Source: Apiotrichum sp. Y4204 (taxonomy: Eukaryota; Basidiomycota; Tremellomycetes; Trichosporonales; Trichosporonaceae). Taken from it: a DNA stretch of 64,000 nucleotides. Location of the stretch: NCBI GenBank assembly GCA_025531455.1, contig JAMYHL010000006.1, forward strand, positions 434,001 to 498,000, given 5' to 3'. The notes beneath the pieces were generated by a model, which saw only the letters and a program-made list of their open reading frames with translations, was not told the origin of the DNA and did not search any database. Made by a program: the position numbers and the translations under genes. Positions within the stretch are counted from its first letter, which is position 1. Each line of letters opens with the position of its first letter. Below, piece by piece: positions 11,501 through 24,144 of this stretch.

Positions 11501-12679
11501 ATCTCGGGCACGGCGACCCAGGTCTGGTGTGCTCGGCATTGAGCGAGCCGGCAGCCTTTCAAGCTTTCAAGTGTGAAGTTCCGGCTGACTTTTTTTCTGG
11601 TTGCACACGGGTTCTCGCCACGAGGGGGGCGGGGCCGTGGGCCGTGGTTCATGAGCTGCGGCCTGTCCCGCCCTGGCTGCGAGCTCCGAGGGGCCCGAGG
11701 GGCCCGAAGGGGAGAGACAAGGTGAGGAGGCACTTCGGCACTGCGCCCCGTCTGGGTGTGCCCCGCCTGAGTTACTGGTGCTCGTCGTTGCTGGCCATCC
11801 GCTGTCCGCTGGCTGGCTGGGCCCGTCCGCGGCTGGTGCTTGCTTGGCTTTTCTCCGGTTCCTCGCCGTGTGCCGATTGCGCGGCTGCGAGCTGCGCCGC
11901 GTCTGCATGCCGCCCGAGAGAGGATACACGCCGCCCACACAGCCCATGGCCCACACAGATACAAAGACAACCGGCACACACAAAGGGGCTTGGACCCACA
12001 CGCAGGTGGCCAGGTGGCCCGAGCAGCCGCGCGCATACGGCTGTGTGGGACTGATGCCCAGGCGGCCAGGCTCGGGTTATGCCAGGATGCCCTCCCTCTC
12101 TCCGTAATGTACGCACCCCAAAGCGCCGGAGCCGCGAGCCGCGAGCCCGCCCAAGCCGCCGCGCGCCAACGCCTGGACGCCTAGCGCTCCCCGGCCCCGT
12201 CCCTTGCAATATCCTTGCCCGGTCTTGCCCTCCGCGCGGGCGCGCCCCCAGAGCCCATCCGCCCTCCCCCACTCTGGCCACTGGCCACTGGCCACCGCTT
12301 CCCCCCTTCCCCCGTCCTGACACCCCCGACCCCCGTTCCCCGGTCCATCCGTCTTCCCCGTCCCCGTCCTGTTCTCATCCATTCGCCATTCCCTCCTTCC
12401 TCGTTGCCAGCAAACCATCATCTGCTCGCCATCCTATTCTCACTCTTCACCATCATTGACATCCGCGTCGCCAACATCATCTTCGACTCCTCCACACCCA
12501 ACCCCCACCATCGTGGCGGCCCACATTACGCGAAATCACGACCTCCCCCAAATAAACAGCAATAAACTCGCGTTTCGGTCCCCAGCCCTCGCCGGCGGCT
12601 CAGCGCGCGCGTTCGCTGCCAAGTCCCACGCCCACAACGCGTTCGCTGCTTCCATCCATCATCAGATCTACTCTGCACA
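8511..12679. other. 4.2-kb gene-free region upstream of the Zn2Cys6 gene
   Basis: I find no exon chain with family features on either strand, although long stop-free frames exist because of high GC. The sequence includes a GATC-rich patch (8770-8880), G/C-rich stretches, and a (CTGGCCA)-type short repeat at 12273-12297. The last 250 bp before 12680 are strongly C/T-rich, as expected for a fungal 5' leader. A long regulated promoter or a non-coding RNA is possible. Confidence 0.4.
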
Positions 12680-15525
12680 ATGTCCACCTCTCCTGCAATG
12701 TCCGTACCAAACTTGGTCATTGGCGGAATGTCGCCATCCGACGACCACCGCAGCCCTCCCAGGGCTACTAGCGTCCTCAGCGCCAGCGGTGTGAACAGCG
12801 TCAGCACTCCCGCGCCACCGCAGCCGAGCAACGCATCCGCGGCATCAGCGGCATCAGCGTCTCCCCCCGCGCCGGCGAGCGGCAGCATCGGCGCTGCCAA
12901 GCGTGAACTGCCGTCGACCGAGGAGGACGAGGTTGATGAGCTGCGTGACGATGACCCTCCTCCCCCGCCACCGCCCCGCCCTGCGCCCACCACCTCCCTT
13001 TCCCAGACTGCTGTTCCCAGTCCGAAGCCCTCCGGAGGGGGATCCAAGAGCCGCAAGAGCTCTTGTGACCTCTGCCACCACCGCAAGATCAAGGTAGGTG
13101 ATGCCCAACTGAGATAATTACTGACATCAAGTGCGACCAGGTCCGCCCCTCATGCTCGTCGTGTCTCCGCAAAGGACACCCGTGTCATTACTCCGAGGAG
13201 ACCGAGGCCAACAACCCACACGCGCGCCGGGGGACTGGCGCCTCAGTTACCCCATCCACGGAGCGTCCCTTTGCTCCGCGCCCCTCACTGGGAAGCACCA
13301 ATGGCGGATCCCCCGCATGGATGTCGTCAACATCCGTGCAGCGCGCCAAGTCTGCCGCTAATGGCACCAACCGGCCGGCCTCGGCAGCCAGCGGCAGCGC
13401 GGACCGCAAGCGCCGGCTCGACCGCGACCGCATCGTCAACGGCTATGGATCGAGCAGCGACGAGGGCGAAGGTGACAGCTCACGGAGCAAGAGCGTCGGA
13501 GCTGCGGCACCCACAGCCTCGCGCGGCGTGGACAATGACCTCGCAGACATGCTCGGCGACCCCAAGGACGAGGAGGTGGATGAGCTCATCGAGAGTGGTG
13601 ACGAGAGCTCGGCCCGTGGCAAGAAGCGGGACGCCTCGGTGGACGATGAGCTCTCAGGTGAGCTGCTTGAGCTTGCCTCGGCGCCGCCAAAGAAGAAGAA
13701 GAGCAAGCCCGCGGTCTTGGAGGTTCAGCAGGTCCCCTTTCGCCACCCAACGGCACCGCGCCCCCGTCCGCAGGCAAGGGCCTCCCTTCCGGCTACGCTC
13801 CTGCCCCCGACTCAGGCCAATCAACACACCATCGCCGCAGCTGCTCGCCACGATTCGTACAGCCTACCACTTGTCACGCTCATGCAGTCGCTTCCCTCAG
13901 CGGAAACGCAGACGATCCTCTTCAACACATTCTTCCAGGACCCATTCCTCACGGAGGGCATTTCTCTTCTCCAGCCTCAGTTCACTGAGGACTTCAACCA
14001 GCTGATGGAGCGCCGAGGAAACGGCCGCCTCCGCGAAGGCGATGCGACAACATTGGCAAACGCATTTGCCTTCCTGGCAGTTGCGCTCCGTGTTTTGCCT
14101 GAGGAGACTGGCAAGCTGCTTCTTGCATCTGGATCGTCGGCTGCGTCCAATGCGCCCCGGTCGGCCAGCCGCATCATTGCCAACCAGCCCAGCTCGACCA
14201 ACGACTTGACCCCCCTTGACCAGCGCTACTTTGAGCTGGCCCTCCTCGCCGCACAGATCGCCGAGCAGCGTGACGCCCCTTCGGTCATGTACGTTGTCCA
14301 CAAGTTTATGCTTTTTCGCTACGCAACGATTGGATTCCGCAAGGACAAGGTCGTCCTTGCGGGCGCATGGCTCGCCCAGGCCATCAAGACCGCCCAAGCA
14401 CTCGGTATGGGCAAGGAGTGGGAGGGCATCCCTCAGGGCGAGCGCGAACTCCGCCGCCGTGTGTTCTGGGCACTGTTCATCGCCGACCGCCAGTTTGCGT
14501 TTGACACCGCCTTCCCTTACACCATAAATGACGCGCACGTTGGTGTCCACATGCCGTCGCCGATAGCGGAGAATGAGCTCTACAAGATCCCTCCCGAGGC
14601 CCGTGTGCTGCCTGCCCACTCAACCGAGGCCGGTCCGACATCATGCACCGCCCTCTTCATTCACACGCACCTCGCACGCCGCCTCACGCCGGTACTCGAC
14701 GCGTTTGCGTGTGACGGCCCGTCCCACACCCGCCACGAACTGGTCATCCGCTTCGACTCGTCTCTCGATGCGTTCCAGGAGGCTCTGCCGCCCTACCTCC
14801 GTCTCTTCCCCCACACCGACACTCGCTTCGACTCGCAGCACCCTTACCTGCCGCCGCACCGGGTCCGCTTGCACTCGACCCTCCTCGGTTACCGTCTTGG
14901 CATTCACCGGAGCCATCTTGCAAACTACCTCCAGCCCACGGGTACCCCTGGTGTCCGTGCTGTGATCGCTCAGGTGTGCCTGGCATCTATCAGGTGTCAA
15001 AAGTCGGCCAAGATGCTGGACCCCAAGCTGTCACCGCGTCTGTTTAACCCCGCTTCTGTTTTCGAGGCGGCAGCGACGCTGGCGCTCATCATGTATGTTG
15101 AGCGTGCGGTTGCTGCCACCGACAACAGCGCCAGCGGCATCACAATGTCGTCTGAGTACCTGGCCATGCGTGCGGGCGTGGCCGACGGCCTCGAGCTGCT
15201 GGACAGTCTTGGCGCGTCCTCTGAGAACGCTGGCTACGCGCACGCAGCCGTCCGTGTCCTTCGGGAGTTGACCTCTAAGGTTGATGCTGGACCCCGCATG
15301 TCCACGCTCGGCAGCACTTCGCCCACGTCCGCCAAGGTCAATGGCAACACCAGCAATGGCGTCACGAGCCCGTCGCCCTCCCTCGAGCGCTCGCCGTCGG
15401 CAACCTCCCCGACCCAATCTGTGATCAGCTGGCTCGACTCATGGCGCACCCTCGGTATCAATGTCGACTATGTGCTCCGAGAAGCCGACTGGACCAGCTG
15501 GGAAAAGATCATCTCTGGCATGTAA
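12680..15525 (+). CDS. Zn(II)2Cys6 fungal transcription factor
   Basis: Two exons (12680-13093 and 13132-15525) give 935 aa. The N-terminal 120 residues are Ser/Pro/Ala-rich with acidic and poly-proline runs. The binuclear zinc cluster spans the intron: CDLCHHRKIK joins CDQVRPSCSSCLRKGHPC, spacing C-x2-C-x6-C-x6-C-x2-C-x6-C. A long Ser-rich acidic linker follows. From about residue 300 onward an alpha-helical region (LMQSLPSAETQTILFNTFFQ; ELRRRVFWALFIADRQFAFD) matches the fungal-specific transcription factor middle homology domain. It is expected to be nuclear and DNA-binding. Target genes cannot be read from the sequence. Confidence 0.9.
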
Positions 15526-16234
15526 GCGGTCGGCTGTGTGTTTGCTGCTGTTGGTCTGTATGTGCCGACTGGTCCGGCACCTTTGCTCGCAATCTCCGTT
15601 CCGTTCCTTATTAGGCTTTATTATTCGTTACTGGGCGCTTCACTGTCGATTCCTCTTTCTGTCGTCCGCTGTCTTTGTCTCTCTCCTTGGCCAATCTTTA
15701 CGTCCTTTGCCTGTCTGCTTGGCCCTCTTGTCAACCTCTCTTGTCAAGAGACACCACCGTCATACCCATCTTGGAATTCCCACCTGTGAATTGAATCTGT
15801 ACCCTTCCGGCCTTTCCTCCGATCCGCGTCTATCCCCACTATCCGAAGTACCACGTAGACCTTATGTGATGATTTACTAGTGCCACTGCAACTGTCGGCG
15901 GTCGGAACGGAGCCTCGGCGCCGAACTCACGAATGCCGCGCAATTTTTCTGCATCGCCGATGTGCTCGCCGACGAGAGGAAGCGGCAGGAACGCCATACC
16001 GTGGATTCCCGGCACCTTGGCCTAAGAGGCGGGACCTTGGACCTGGCCCAGGCCTCAACTCTATACGATACGGGGTGTGCCTGGCGGCGGACGGCGGAGC
16101 TTGTTGGAATTACCAGATCCGAGAATGCCCACCCACGGGGCCCACAGTTTTGGGTCTGGCCGAGCTGGGATTTTGAGAATCGAGGAACGAAATCGAAATG
16201 GATTCTGGTATTGAGGTGGACGGGACTGGCCGGA

Positions 16235-16240
16235 TATAAA
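16235..16240 (+). promoter_or_regulatory. TATAAA box candidate
   Basis: TATAAATA in GC-rich surroundings, 69 bp before an ATG with a good context (CACACATGA) at 16309. It has core-promoter spacing but its target is uncertain. Confidence 0.3.
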
Positions 16241-16308
16241 TACTCCTCGATTGTCATCTTCGTGTCGTGCGATCCTGCTCGGCCTGCTCACTAATCACAA
16301 ATACACAC

Positions 16309-16410
16309 ATGAAATCATTGCAAAACTGTGCTACTGTGTGCGTCGGTCTTGACGTACTTGGTGGAGTGATTGGTGATGCGATGGTTGCTTCATCTGCTGG
16401 AGTGCTCTGA
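16309..16410 (+). CDS. Candidate small ORF (33 aa)
   Basis: The short open frame begins MKSLQNCATVCVGLDVLGGV and is mildly hydrophobic. It is listed only because a TATAAA lies 69 bp upstream and an A-rich leader precedes the ATG. No homologue is recognised. It may be part of a longer spliced gene or not a gene at all. Confidence 0.2.
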   Translation: MKSLQNCATVCVGLDVLGGVIGDAMVASSAGVL

Positions 16411-17070
16411 AGCTATGGAAAGTCGCGGACCCTCCTGTCCGACTGCGCAGTCGTCATTCTCGGGTTCGGGGAGAAGCGCTCTCTCCTCAGATTGTGTTGC
16501 TCGAGTAACCCCAATTGTAGGCTTTTGGGAATATGCTTCTTTATCGCTCCGACTCAAAGTGGCTTGGCACTTGTTTGGTTTCATGCCTCGATCTTCTCAC
16601 TTCCTCGGCACAGTCTCGCACACGTTACATTCTATGTACAACATGTACAACCATGGTGGTCAATGCTACCATTGCTACACCCCTGGCAACCCGCCAGTTT
16701 CCGCTCGTCGTCTCGTCTCGCCATGCGCGTCATTAACAGTTATCCGGCTTCGCCGCAACCGGATCGCCTCCAGTCGTATCGCCGAGTTTCCTGCCTCCGT
16801 ATCATTCGTTTCCTTTGCTTGTGTGTGTCGCTTGTGAAAACCGTGTTTTGATGTGCGAATGTATGCGTGTGTATCGTGTGTGGAGGGGAATGTTCGTGTA
16901 TGTGTGGTTGTTTGTGTGCGTGTGTTGGGAAGTCGCGTCGAGAGTGTGGGTGGGGGTGTCTCTGCAGCCAGCGTTGCTCCGTCTTCCTGCCAGGGTTTGC
17001 CCGGCACTTCGTCTCGTGCCCCAGACCACAGTCAACAGGGTCTGTTCGTTTGGAAGATCCAAAAGCGCGT

Positions 17071-17927
17071 CTAGCGGTAGCCGTAGCCGTACATGCCGTA
17101 GCCGCTGCTGCAGGTACCGTAGTTGTAGCTACCCGAGCAGCCAGACGCCTGGGTTGTGGACGCCTTCGTGACCTCGGCACGGACTTCGGCCTCGTCTGGC
17201 ATTGTCAGTATTTGGTTTTAATCAATGAGAGAATCATGTGCAGGCAAACAATGTAACTCCCCATCGAGAAGAGGTGACAGTGGCAGTGGGACAATAGACC
17301 TGCCCAGACCAAACCGCCACCGTGCGCGCATACAGTGCGGAGGGCTCAAAGCTCAGGCCTCTCAGGAATCAAGAGGAAATTATCAGATATGATGCCCCCA
17401 AGTCAGATCAGGCGCCACTGACGCCAACTAAGGTGACAAGTGGGTCAAGATTTTAAATCTTCGTGTCCAGATGAGGATGGGTGGGAGAACAGGAGGGACT
17501 TGCCGGGGTGTGCTGAATCAAGGCGAAGAGTCGACTTACGAGAGTCACACATGCCTGTTGAGCCGGATGAGTTGCCGCACACCTGTCCGGAGGAGGTGAC
17601 GACGCCGCACTTGCCGGCCTGGGTGTTGTCGACGCGTGAGCTGAGGTTAGCGGGGAGCAAAGGGTAAACGATTGGGGAAAGACTAGGACTCCATTCAAAC
17701 AATCGAGAAAGACACGAAACTACAGATGTGTAGAGCTATCTGGGCGCATTGGGTGTCCTCCTCGACCATCCTTCAACAGATAGTGAGGAACGGAGAGAGG
17801 AGGGAAAGCGAAAACAGACTGGACGGTGGGGAAGACGCGCCATGACGCGAATATGAACTTTTCAAGAGGTACTGGGGAAGGGAACTCACTACCAAGAGTA
17901 CTGCGCGTTGGCGTTGTAGTAGGTCAT
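17071..17927 (-). CDS. Small Cys/Tyr-rich protein of unknown function
   Basis: Three exons (17927-17890, 17640-17540, 17195-17071) give 87 aa. The splice sites are canonical, with branch sites CTAAC before CTCAG and CTGAC before GCCAG. The start is MTYYNANAQYSWYSRVDNTQ. The middle carries three cysteines (GKCGVV, QVCGN, GMCDS), then an Ala/Glu helix, two more cysteines and a GYGMYGYGYR tail. There is no signal peptide or membrane segment. Introns of 249 and 344 nt are much longer than in the neighbours. A TATAAA lies 176 bp upstream and the leader is pyrimidine-rich, suggesting strong or regulated expression (inference). No family recognised; a further exon inside intron 2 cannot be excluded. 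Confidence 0.6.
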
Positions 17928-20900
17928 AATGGGGGATGCTGAGGGGGAAGGGCTGAAGGGGAAAGATGAGGAGCAAGGGTTAAATATCGCGTCGGTCGTC
18001 GCCCTCTGCTTTACTTGTGCTGGGTGCGGAATAGGGGAGCAGAAAAACTCTGCGGATGTGGTGATGAGGGGAATGGGACAGATGTGCTGGATCGACCGCG
18101 TCTTTATACACCAATGTTGGCAGACGATGGACGATGATGAGAGCAGCTAGCTACTCTCTTCTCTGCCTTTCCTCAACAACCCCACCTATACTTTTCTTCT
18201 GCTCCACCTGCAACGAACGAGCCTTTTCCCCCAATGTCGACGCTCCACTCTCCCTCTCATCGTCTCGGCCATCCCCACCGCACAGGGTGGCTCTTCTCTG
18301 TGCCCCCACTCCCCTGGTCGCCTATCCCTGGGCATGCTCTGGTATATCCAGTCTTAGCCTCGATCCTGGTCCATCCTGATCTATCCTGTCGCACGGGCCA
18401 TCACTGTCGGAGCGTTTTGCTGCCAGTGGGTCATTGCGCATTGCGCACTGCGCACATTGCTTGCTAGCTCGCTGTAGGTTGCAGAGCGGCCAGAGCGGTC
18501 GAGCGGTGGAGTGGTCAAGCAGAAGCAGCATCTGGACCTACATTTTTTTAGCGCCGTGGTCCGTGTCACCGCCAACTTTTTGGCGTCCGATCCTGATCTC
18601 CTACCCACAAGGGCTCGTGGGATCGTGGGATTGTCTTGGTCCGCAGCTCGCAGCTCGCCGGTCATGGAGCTTCGAGGCCATCCTGAGCATCCTTCGCCCA
18701 TTCGGTCCTCGCCGTCCAGCATCATCGCTATCGCGGCCAGTCACAGCACCCTTTCCTCTGTGAAGAGTTGGGCTCGGCAGAGCAGCGGCCAGTGCGCAGT
18801 ACAGCTGTTAGCTCATGGGCCCTCCGGCCCACAGAAATCGTGCACACTTACTTGGGTTCTTTCACGGGACATGATTGCCCCCTCAACTCCTGCCAAGATC
18901 GTTCCCGCGGCCTCTTATCGATTGGAATCTCCCGCGTGTGCCCCCACTACGGCCTTGGTCCTCCATATGACTCAGGCTGCCTAAATGGACAATACGGCTC
19001 AATGCGGTCTCGGTCCCTTGGCCTCCCCTTGGCGCCCGAGGTCCCCCGTGGTACGTATTCGCTGCGCGCTGTGCTCGACCCGGATTGCGCCACAATATGT
19101 GGCTGGAGAGCAAAAGAGCATGAAAGCATGAGAGGCAGTGAGCAGCATGGATCAAACAATAACTTGGTCAGGCCAATCTTGATCGGTGATATGGAAGTTC
19201 ACCGCCAGATGCGAAGTTGCTCCTCCATGGCCTTGTTCCTCTTGCTTCTGCTTCTCTGCCTCTCCAGTCGCCAGTGTCTTCTTGAAGATCTTGCTTCCGA
19301 GGACAACTCTTCGTGGTGAGTTCGAACTCACAGCCATCTCCACATTCCATTTCACAAGACGCGGCACCTCCCCTCCTCCTTCCACCTCGATGTCTCGAGC
19401 TCCTTATCAACACATGCTGGGCGGCTCGAAATCCAGGCACATCTGCACATCTGCATTCCTGCACAGCCTACACGATGGCACGAGAGTACGAGGACCCTCT
19501 ACCTGCCAGGTCATAGTACCATGGTCGACATGGTCCACCGGGCGCCGGTGCGACCAGCGTGCGTGAATAAAAGCTCGGGGCTTCGGGTTCTGGCGGCGGT
19601 CCGAGCTCGCACGGACATGGCCCTGCCCGAGCGCTGCGACGCCATTATCAGGACGCAGCCAAAATCAGGCAGCAGGGACGGAAGACGATTTGCACAGTCG
19701 GCGCAGAAACCGCAAGCCGGGTACCATGCGTGATACAGTATCCGCCCAATGGCGCGAGGCCGACAAAGGCGAGGAATGTGAGAAAATAATCAGATACGAG
19801 GCCCATGATGCAGGATAAGGATCGGGTCCGCGTGCTCCGTAACGGCGAATACCAAGGCAAGCCTAGAGCCTAGTGAGCTCTAAAGTCCTAGAGCCCAACA
19901 AAGTTTCGTGAGCGCGACAGTCCCCCTCTGAATCGTCATCTTCTGTAGATCTCCAACAAAATCAGTGGCGGTCAATCCACAGAAAGCTAGTGCAGCAGAA
20001 AGCTGATGTCCGCTAGAGGTTTGATCGAGACGCCAGCACGCTAGCATCGCCAAAAACGGTTGAAACATCCTTTGGCGCGTCAGATAAGATTGCGCGCGCG
20101 TCATGCAGATCCCAATTCTACGACGCACTAGCCCGATCATAATGGCCATATGATGGTGATGTACTGACCTACCGACTCGTCTCCTTTACCCCTGCTCTAC
20201 TGAACTCTGCACAGTAACCCATTGCTGATCCATTCATTTGCGGATCACTGATCCCCTTATTTGGCCACTGATTCCGCAATCTGCGCTGTCCCCTCCATTG
20301 GTCGCGATTGCGACCCCGATTGTCGCCGAGAAGAACTGCGGATTGTCGTTAGGCCATGAGTGGTGGTCAGTGCGCGACCCAGTACCGACAGCACAACCAC
20401 AACAACGTGACTACCGTTTTTTGCGCGCTGGCGCGCGGGCGTGCTGGCACCTTTGACAAGGCGACCATGAGGAGATTAGGGCAAGGGCAGGTACAATCCG
20501 CAACGCCACCCGTTGCCTCCGGGAGCCAAAGTTCCGGTCCTTCGGGGTTCCTTCGGGTTGGCTTCTCGTGCACCTATGAGACTCCTCTCGCGCTCTCCGC
20601 AAAGCTTTTCGCCGCTGAACTGCTTCTGTGGATTATGTCTTGTGCTTCTGCGTCGATATGCATCAATGCTTGGTCCCTTCGGGGCGTGTGGCACGTGGTG
20701 CACCGTCGGTTTGCGCGCGGGTTCGAGGCTCACGAAGAGCTGCGCGCCTCCCGCGGCCTCCCGAAATCTGGTAATCTGGTACAGCACAATTGACGGGTTC
20801 GGATGCCCGCTTCCTTTCACGGCCTGGCAAGCTCTGCAGGCTCAATCGACAGACCGCAGTTTCTCCATACTTCCGTAACTCAGCTCAGAACGCGGCTCAC

Positions 20901-23900
20901 ATGGTGTCCGTAGACCGGTCGGGTCGTCGCCGCCACTACACGGCCATAAGCTCTCAGAAGCAACGGCCGCAGGTCGCCGGGTTGTATGATATCGCCCATT
21001 GTTGTGAACTTGATTAGTATTTAGCTTCTCGTTTGGCAAACGGTGGTCGCCGCACAGCTCGTCTGGCCTCCTCTCCGCTCACAATCCCGGCCTGAATGGC
21101 TCGTGTGTGCCATATTTGTGTAACTCCAGCCTACTCCCAGTGTCGCAACTTCTCGACTTTTCAATGCCTCAGCGGAGAGATGTGCCATCGATTTGGGTGT
21201 CCCCAAATACTGGCAAAAAGACATGTTGGTGAACCCTGGCCGCCGCAGCCGCCGGCCCCAAACGGCCTGCGCCGCTGGACATCTGATCACAGGTGAGACG
21301 GAGGGTAGGAAGGTCAGGGGATTAGAAGGATAACTGCATTGTGAGCTGGGTTGCTCGAGGGCCCGAGAGCTCGGAAAGAGTAGTGGTCAGGGAGCAACCA
21401 CCACATCCAGGACGAAAGGGTCCCAGTCATCCGAGTAGATTTTCTCCGGCCAAAGCAACGTCAATCTCACTACTTCCCACTACCGGCAATGTTGGGGGTC
21501 CAGAGTGATAAGCGACAGAGAGTGACCAGGCCATGAAGGCATGTGGTGTCTGCGGCCTTAGAGTCCTCCCTTGTGGGCTCCTGAATCTCCTGTATCACTG
21601 CAAGAGAGATATTAGACATGTCTGGTTGAATAGGGCGACACAGACCGAGACCGGATGTTGACCGAGCAGGAGCTCTCGAGTGCAGAACCAAGAGCAGAGC
21701 CCATGCGTCGCGCACCCTTCGCGCAAGGCACAGCCAGTCAGTATGCTGCACAGTATCTGGAATGTGGCGTGGCAGCTGGTGGGAGCTGGGCGCCACTTTT
21801 GGGTGTTGAGTGTCGAGTAGGGCGTTGAGTGTTCGGCGACCATTGTGCGAAACATTCATCGTTGTCGCGATGGGACGAGGTCTCGGCCTCAACCGATACA
21901 CGCGACGCGTGTAGTTGCGACAGGAATGTCAAGACATGTTTTCTGTGCCATGCAGCACTAACGCCCGGCGTGGTCGTTATTCTATACCTCATTCTGTTAA
22001 CAAAAAAACACAGGCTGTCCAGTCCTCCAATCCGGACAATATTCCACTGTAAACGTGGATCCCGCAATGCAACGTGTACTGTGTAGTCTGCCAACGAGAA
22101 AACGCACTCGCCGCCACCAGCAGGGCCGCACTCGTCGCTGACCCGTGCACTGGCGGTACAGTTACCAGGGGACGCCACGCGGCCCGGGCGCGCTGGAGTG
22201 CGCGCGGTCCTGTTAGTCTGTTCATTTGCAAGTGGGAGCGATAGCTGGGAATAAAGAGTGCGAACCGTTCCAAGTCCCAAAGTCAGCTCCGCAAACGCCC
22301 CCGCTCGCTAGCAAGTAGCGGCAGCTTTTTCGACAGGACCACGACCAGCTGGGGTCTTTTGAAGCTGGGTCGCGAAGCTGGTCTCTGGATCTCTGGCCCG
22401 TTGCCAACCACTGATTCATGGACCACCCCACCACCGTGTCCGGCTCGTGGCGGCCGTGGGCGCTCGTGTGCATGTGCATTCGTCGCGTCCGAATGACCGA
22501 TTGGTCGTGACCAGGAACGGCATGTGGATGGCGGCGAGAGGTGTGAAGTTCATGGCTGCGGCAAAGGCCGCCGTGCAATCCATTCAGTTGAGGCAGACAC
22601 TTGACTCGACAAACGGTGGACTGGAATGCCCCTTCGTCCTGCAGGAGCCGTTCCTCCGAGGCGAAGAACGATTGCCGACCAATGCCAATGGGCAGATGTC
22701 AGGGGGCTACGGTCAGTAATCATGCTCGTGGCCAGTGGTCAGCGATCGGTAGTCAGCGGCGAAGTTGTTGCATTTGAGGTGGTCTTCCTTACTATGAGCC
22801 ACTGGCGTCGCAGCGGAACTGACTGCCCGGAGGCGCGTCACACCAACGCCGGTCAGAAGGTGGGGCCGAGTGGACATCGGCGCAACTGCTTGAGACCCCG
22901 TTTAAGCAGCACAACGGCCCGAGTCCATCCATATCCCTTAAGAATCTACGTACTGCGCCCTCACTGAGAGAAGAAGCTCAGGTGACGAGTCCTGCCAATA
23001 TCTGCGCCCCCTCAGTGGATACAGCGGAAAGTTGGTGCGAGTCCACAGATCCAGAGTGGTTGGAGGAATGCGCTAGGAGCGGAGGATCGCGGAGGACAGG
23101 AAGCATTGGCGCAGGTCTCAGAAACGCCAACGCATACCGGTCCGGCGATCCGAGACAGAGTAAGACGCGTAGCTTACAAGTTGCGTCCAACTTGCCTCCT
23201 GCACCTTGCATTTGCGGGCAAGACATGGATGTCTGGAATCTTGAGATCCTGACGGTCTGCTCGATGCAAGAGTCTAAAGGACAGGATGAGTATGTACACA
23301 CGGCCCGAGTTGCACAGCTGCATGGGGATCGCGGGTTGAGAGAAGCGAGCCAGAGACAGACGTTCCAGCGTTTCAGCGGCCAGCGCCGATTCCGGACATC
23401 TGGTACTTTCCTCAAGCGAAGAGCGCGGTGGGGAATGCGTGCGTTATCGGCGGCCGTTGCGGCGTGGGTATCCTGTGGGTGTCTCGGAGCTGGAGTGATG
23501 GAAGGGTTGAAATCCCACCAGAAGCTGAGGTCAAGAAGGCCAGAAGGCCGGAAGGGCCTAAGGGCCAAAAATCCGGATGTCAGAAGGGCAGAAGCATGGT
23601 GCGCAGTCGGAAGCAACGAAACATACTCGACACGGGCACCACTTTCATGGGTCGCGGATCGTGGAATCGTGGAATAAGCCGGGGTGGTGGAACTGGTTCG
23701 ACGCCTGGGCTTCAAGCTTCAATCGGCGGGGCCCAGACTGGTAAACTGCGGCGTGCCTCGAATCCGATTGGAACAAGGCCCCATACCGCGGAAGTGGAGA
23801 AAGGTCCTGGGCCTTCCGAGCGGAAGTTGGGAATAACTGCCCTGGCAGGTAATGCCTCGGCATCTGTCAGTGCTGTAAGATGGGGTTGCGTAGAATGGTG

Positions 23901-24144
23901 TGTGGCATAGATACACTACTGTAGCACTGCAATGGTGTGAACGCCAGGATGATGTTGAGGGGTTGAGAAGTGGTGGTTGTATCGAGAGATGGTGCTATCG
24001 AGGGGGGATTAAGCGGGGTACATTACAGAGGATGTTTTGTTTGTATATCAATGTTCGTATTGTACACTTCTGATCTTCGGTCGCTTTCTAACAGATAACT
24101 CTACTCGTGTGCGGTCGCTACCTGCGCGTCGCCGATGTGTGAGA
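17928..24144. other. 6.2-kb region without recognisable genes
   Basis: Apart from the TATA box at 18103 I find no convincing exon chain, RNA gene or transposon feature on either strand. Open frames up to about 245 codons (around 22980-23715) overlap on both strands and show no family motif, so they look like GC-driven shadows. A perfect 16-bp palindrome lies at 19316-19331. The stretch could be a relic of mobile DNA, a regulatory domain or host unrecognised lineage-specific genes. Confidence 0.4.
18103..18108 (-). promoter_or_regulatory. TATA box of the small Cys/Tyr-rich gene
   Basis: GTGTATAAAG on the minus strand lies 176 bp upstream of the ATG at 17927. It is followed by a C/T-rich stretch up to the start codon. 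Confidence 0.45.

Larger units (their letters stand above)
15526..17070. other. 1.5-kb region between two gene 3' ends
   Basis: It lies between the 3' ends of the Zn2Cys6 gene and the small minus-strand gene. A TATAAA at 16235 precedes a 33-codon open frame (16309-16410, separate entry). From 16810 to 16960 the plus strand is GT-rich. Otherwise nothing recognisable. Confidence 0.4.

Noticed and set aside
19300..19345. Possible tRNA T-arm around GTGAGTTCGAACTCAC
   Set aside because: Neither strand has a D arm, anticodon stem or acceptor pairing around it; it is just a palindrome.
22978..23715. Overlapping open frames of about 230-245 codons on both strands
   Set aside because: Both strands are open at once, there is no family motif, and Cys/Arg/Ser composition follows GC content.
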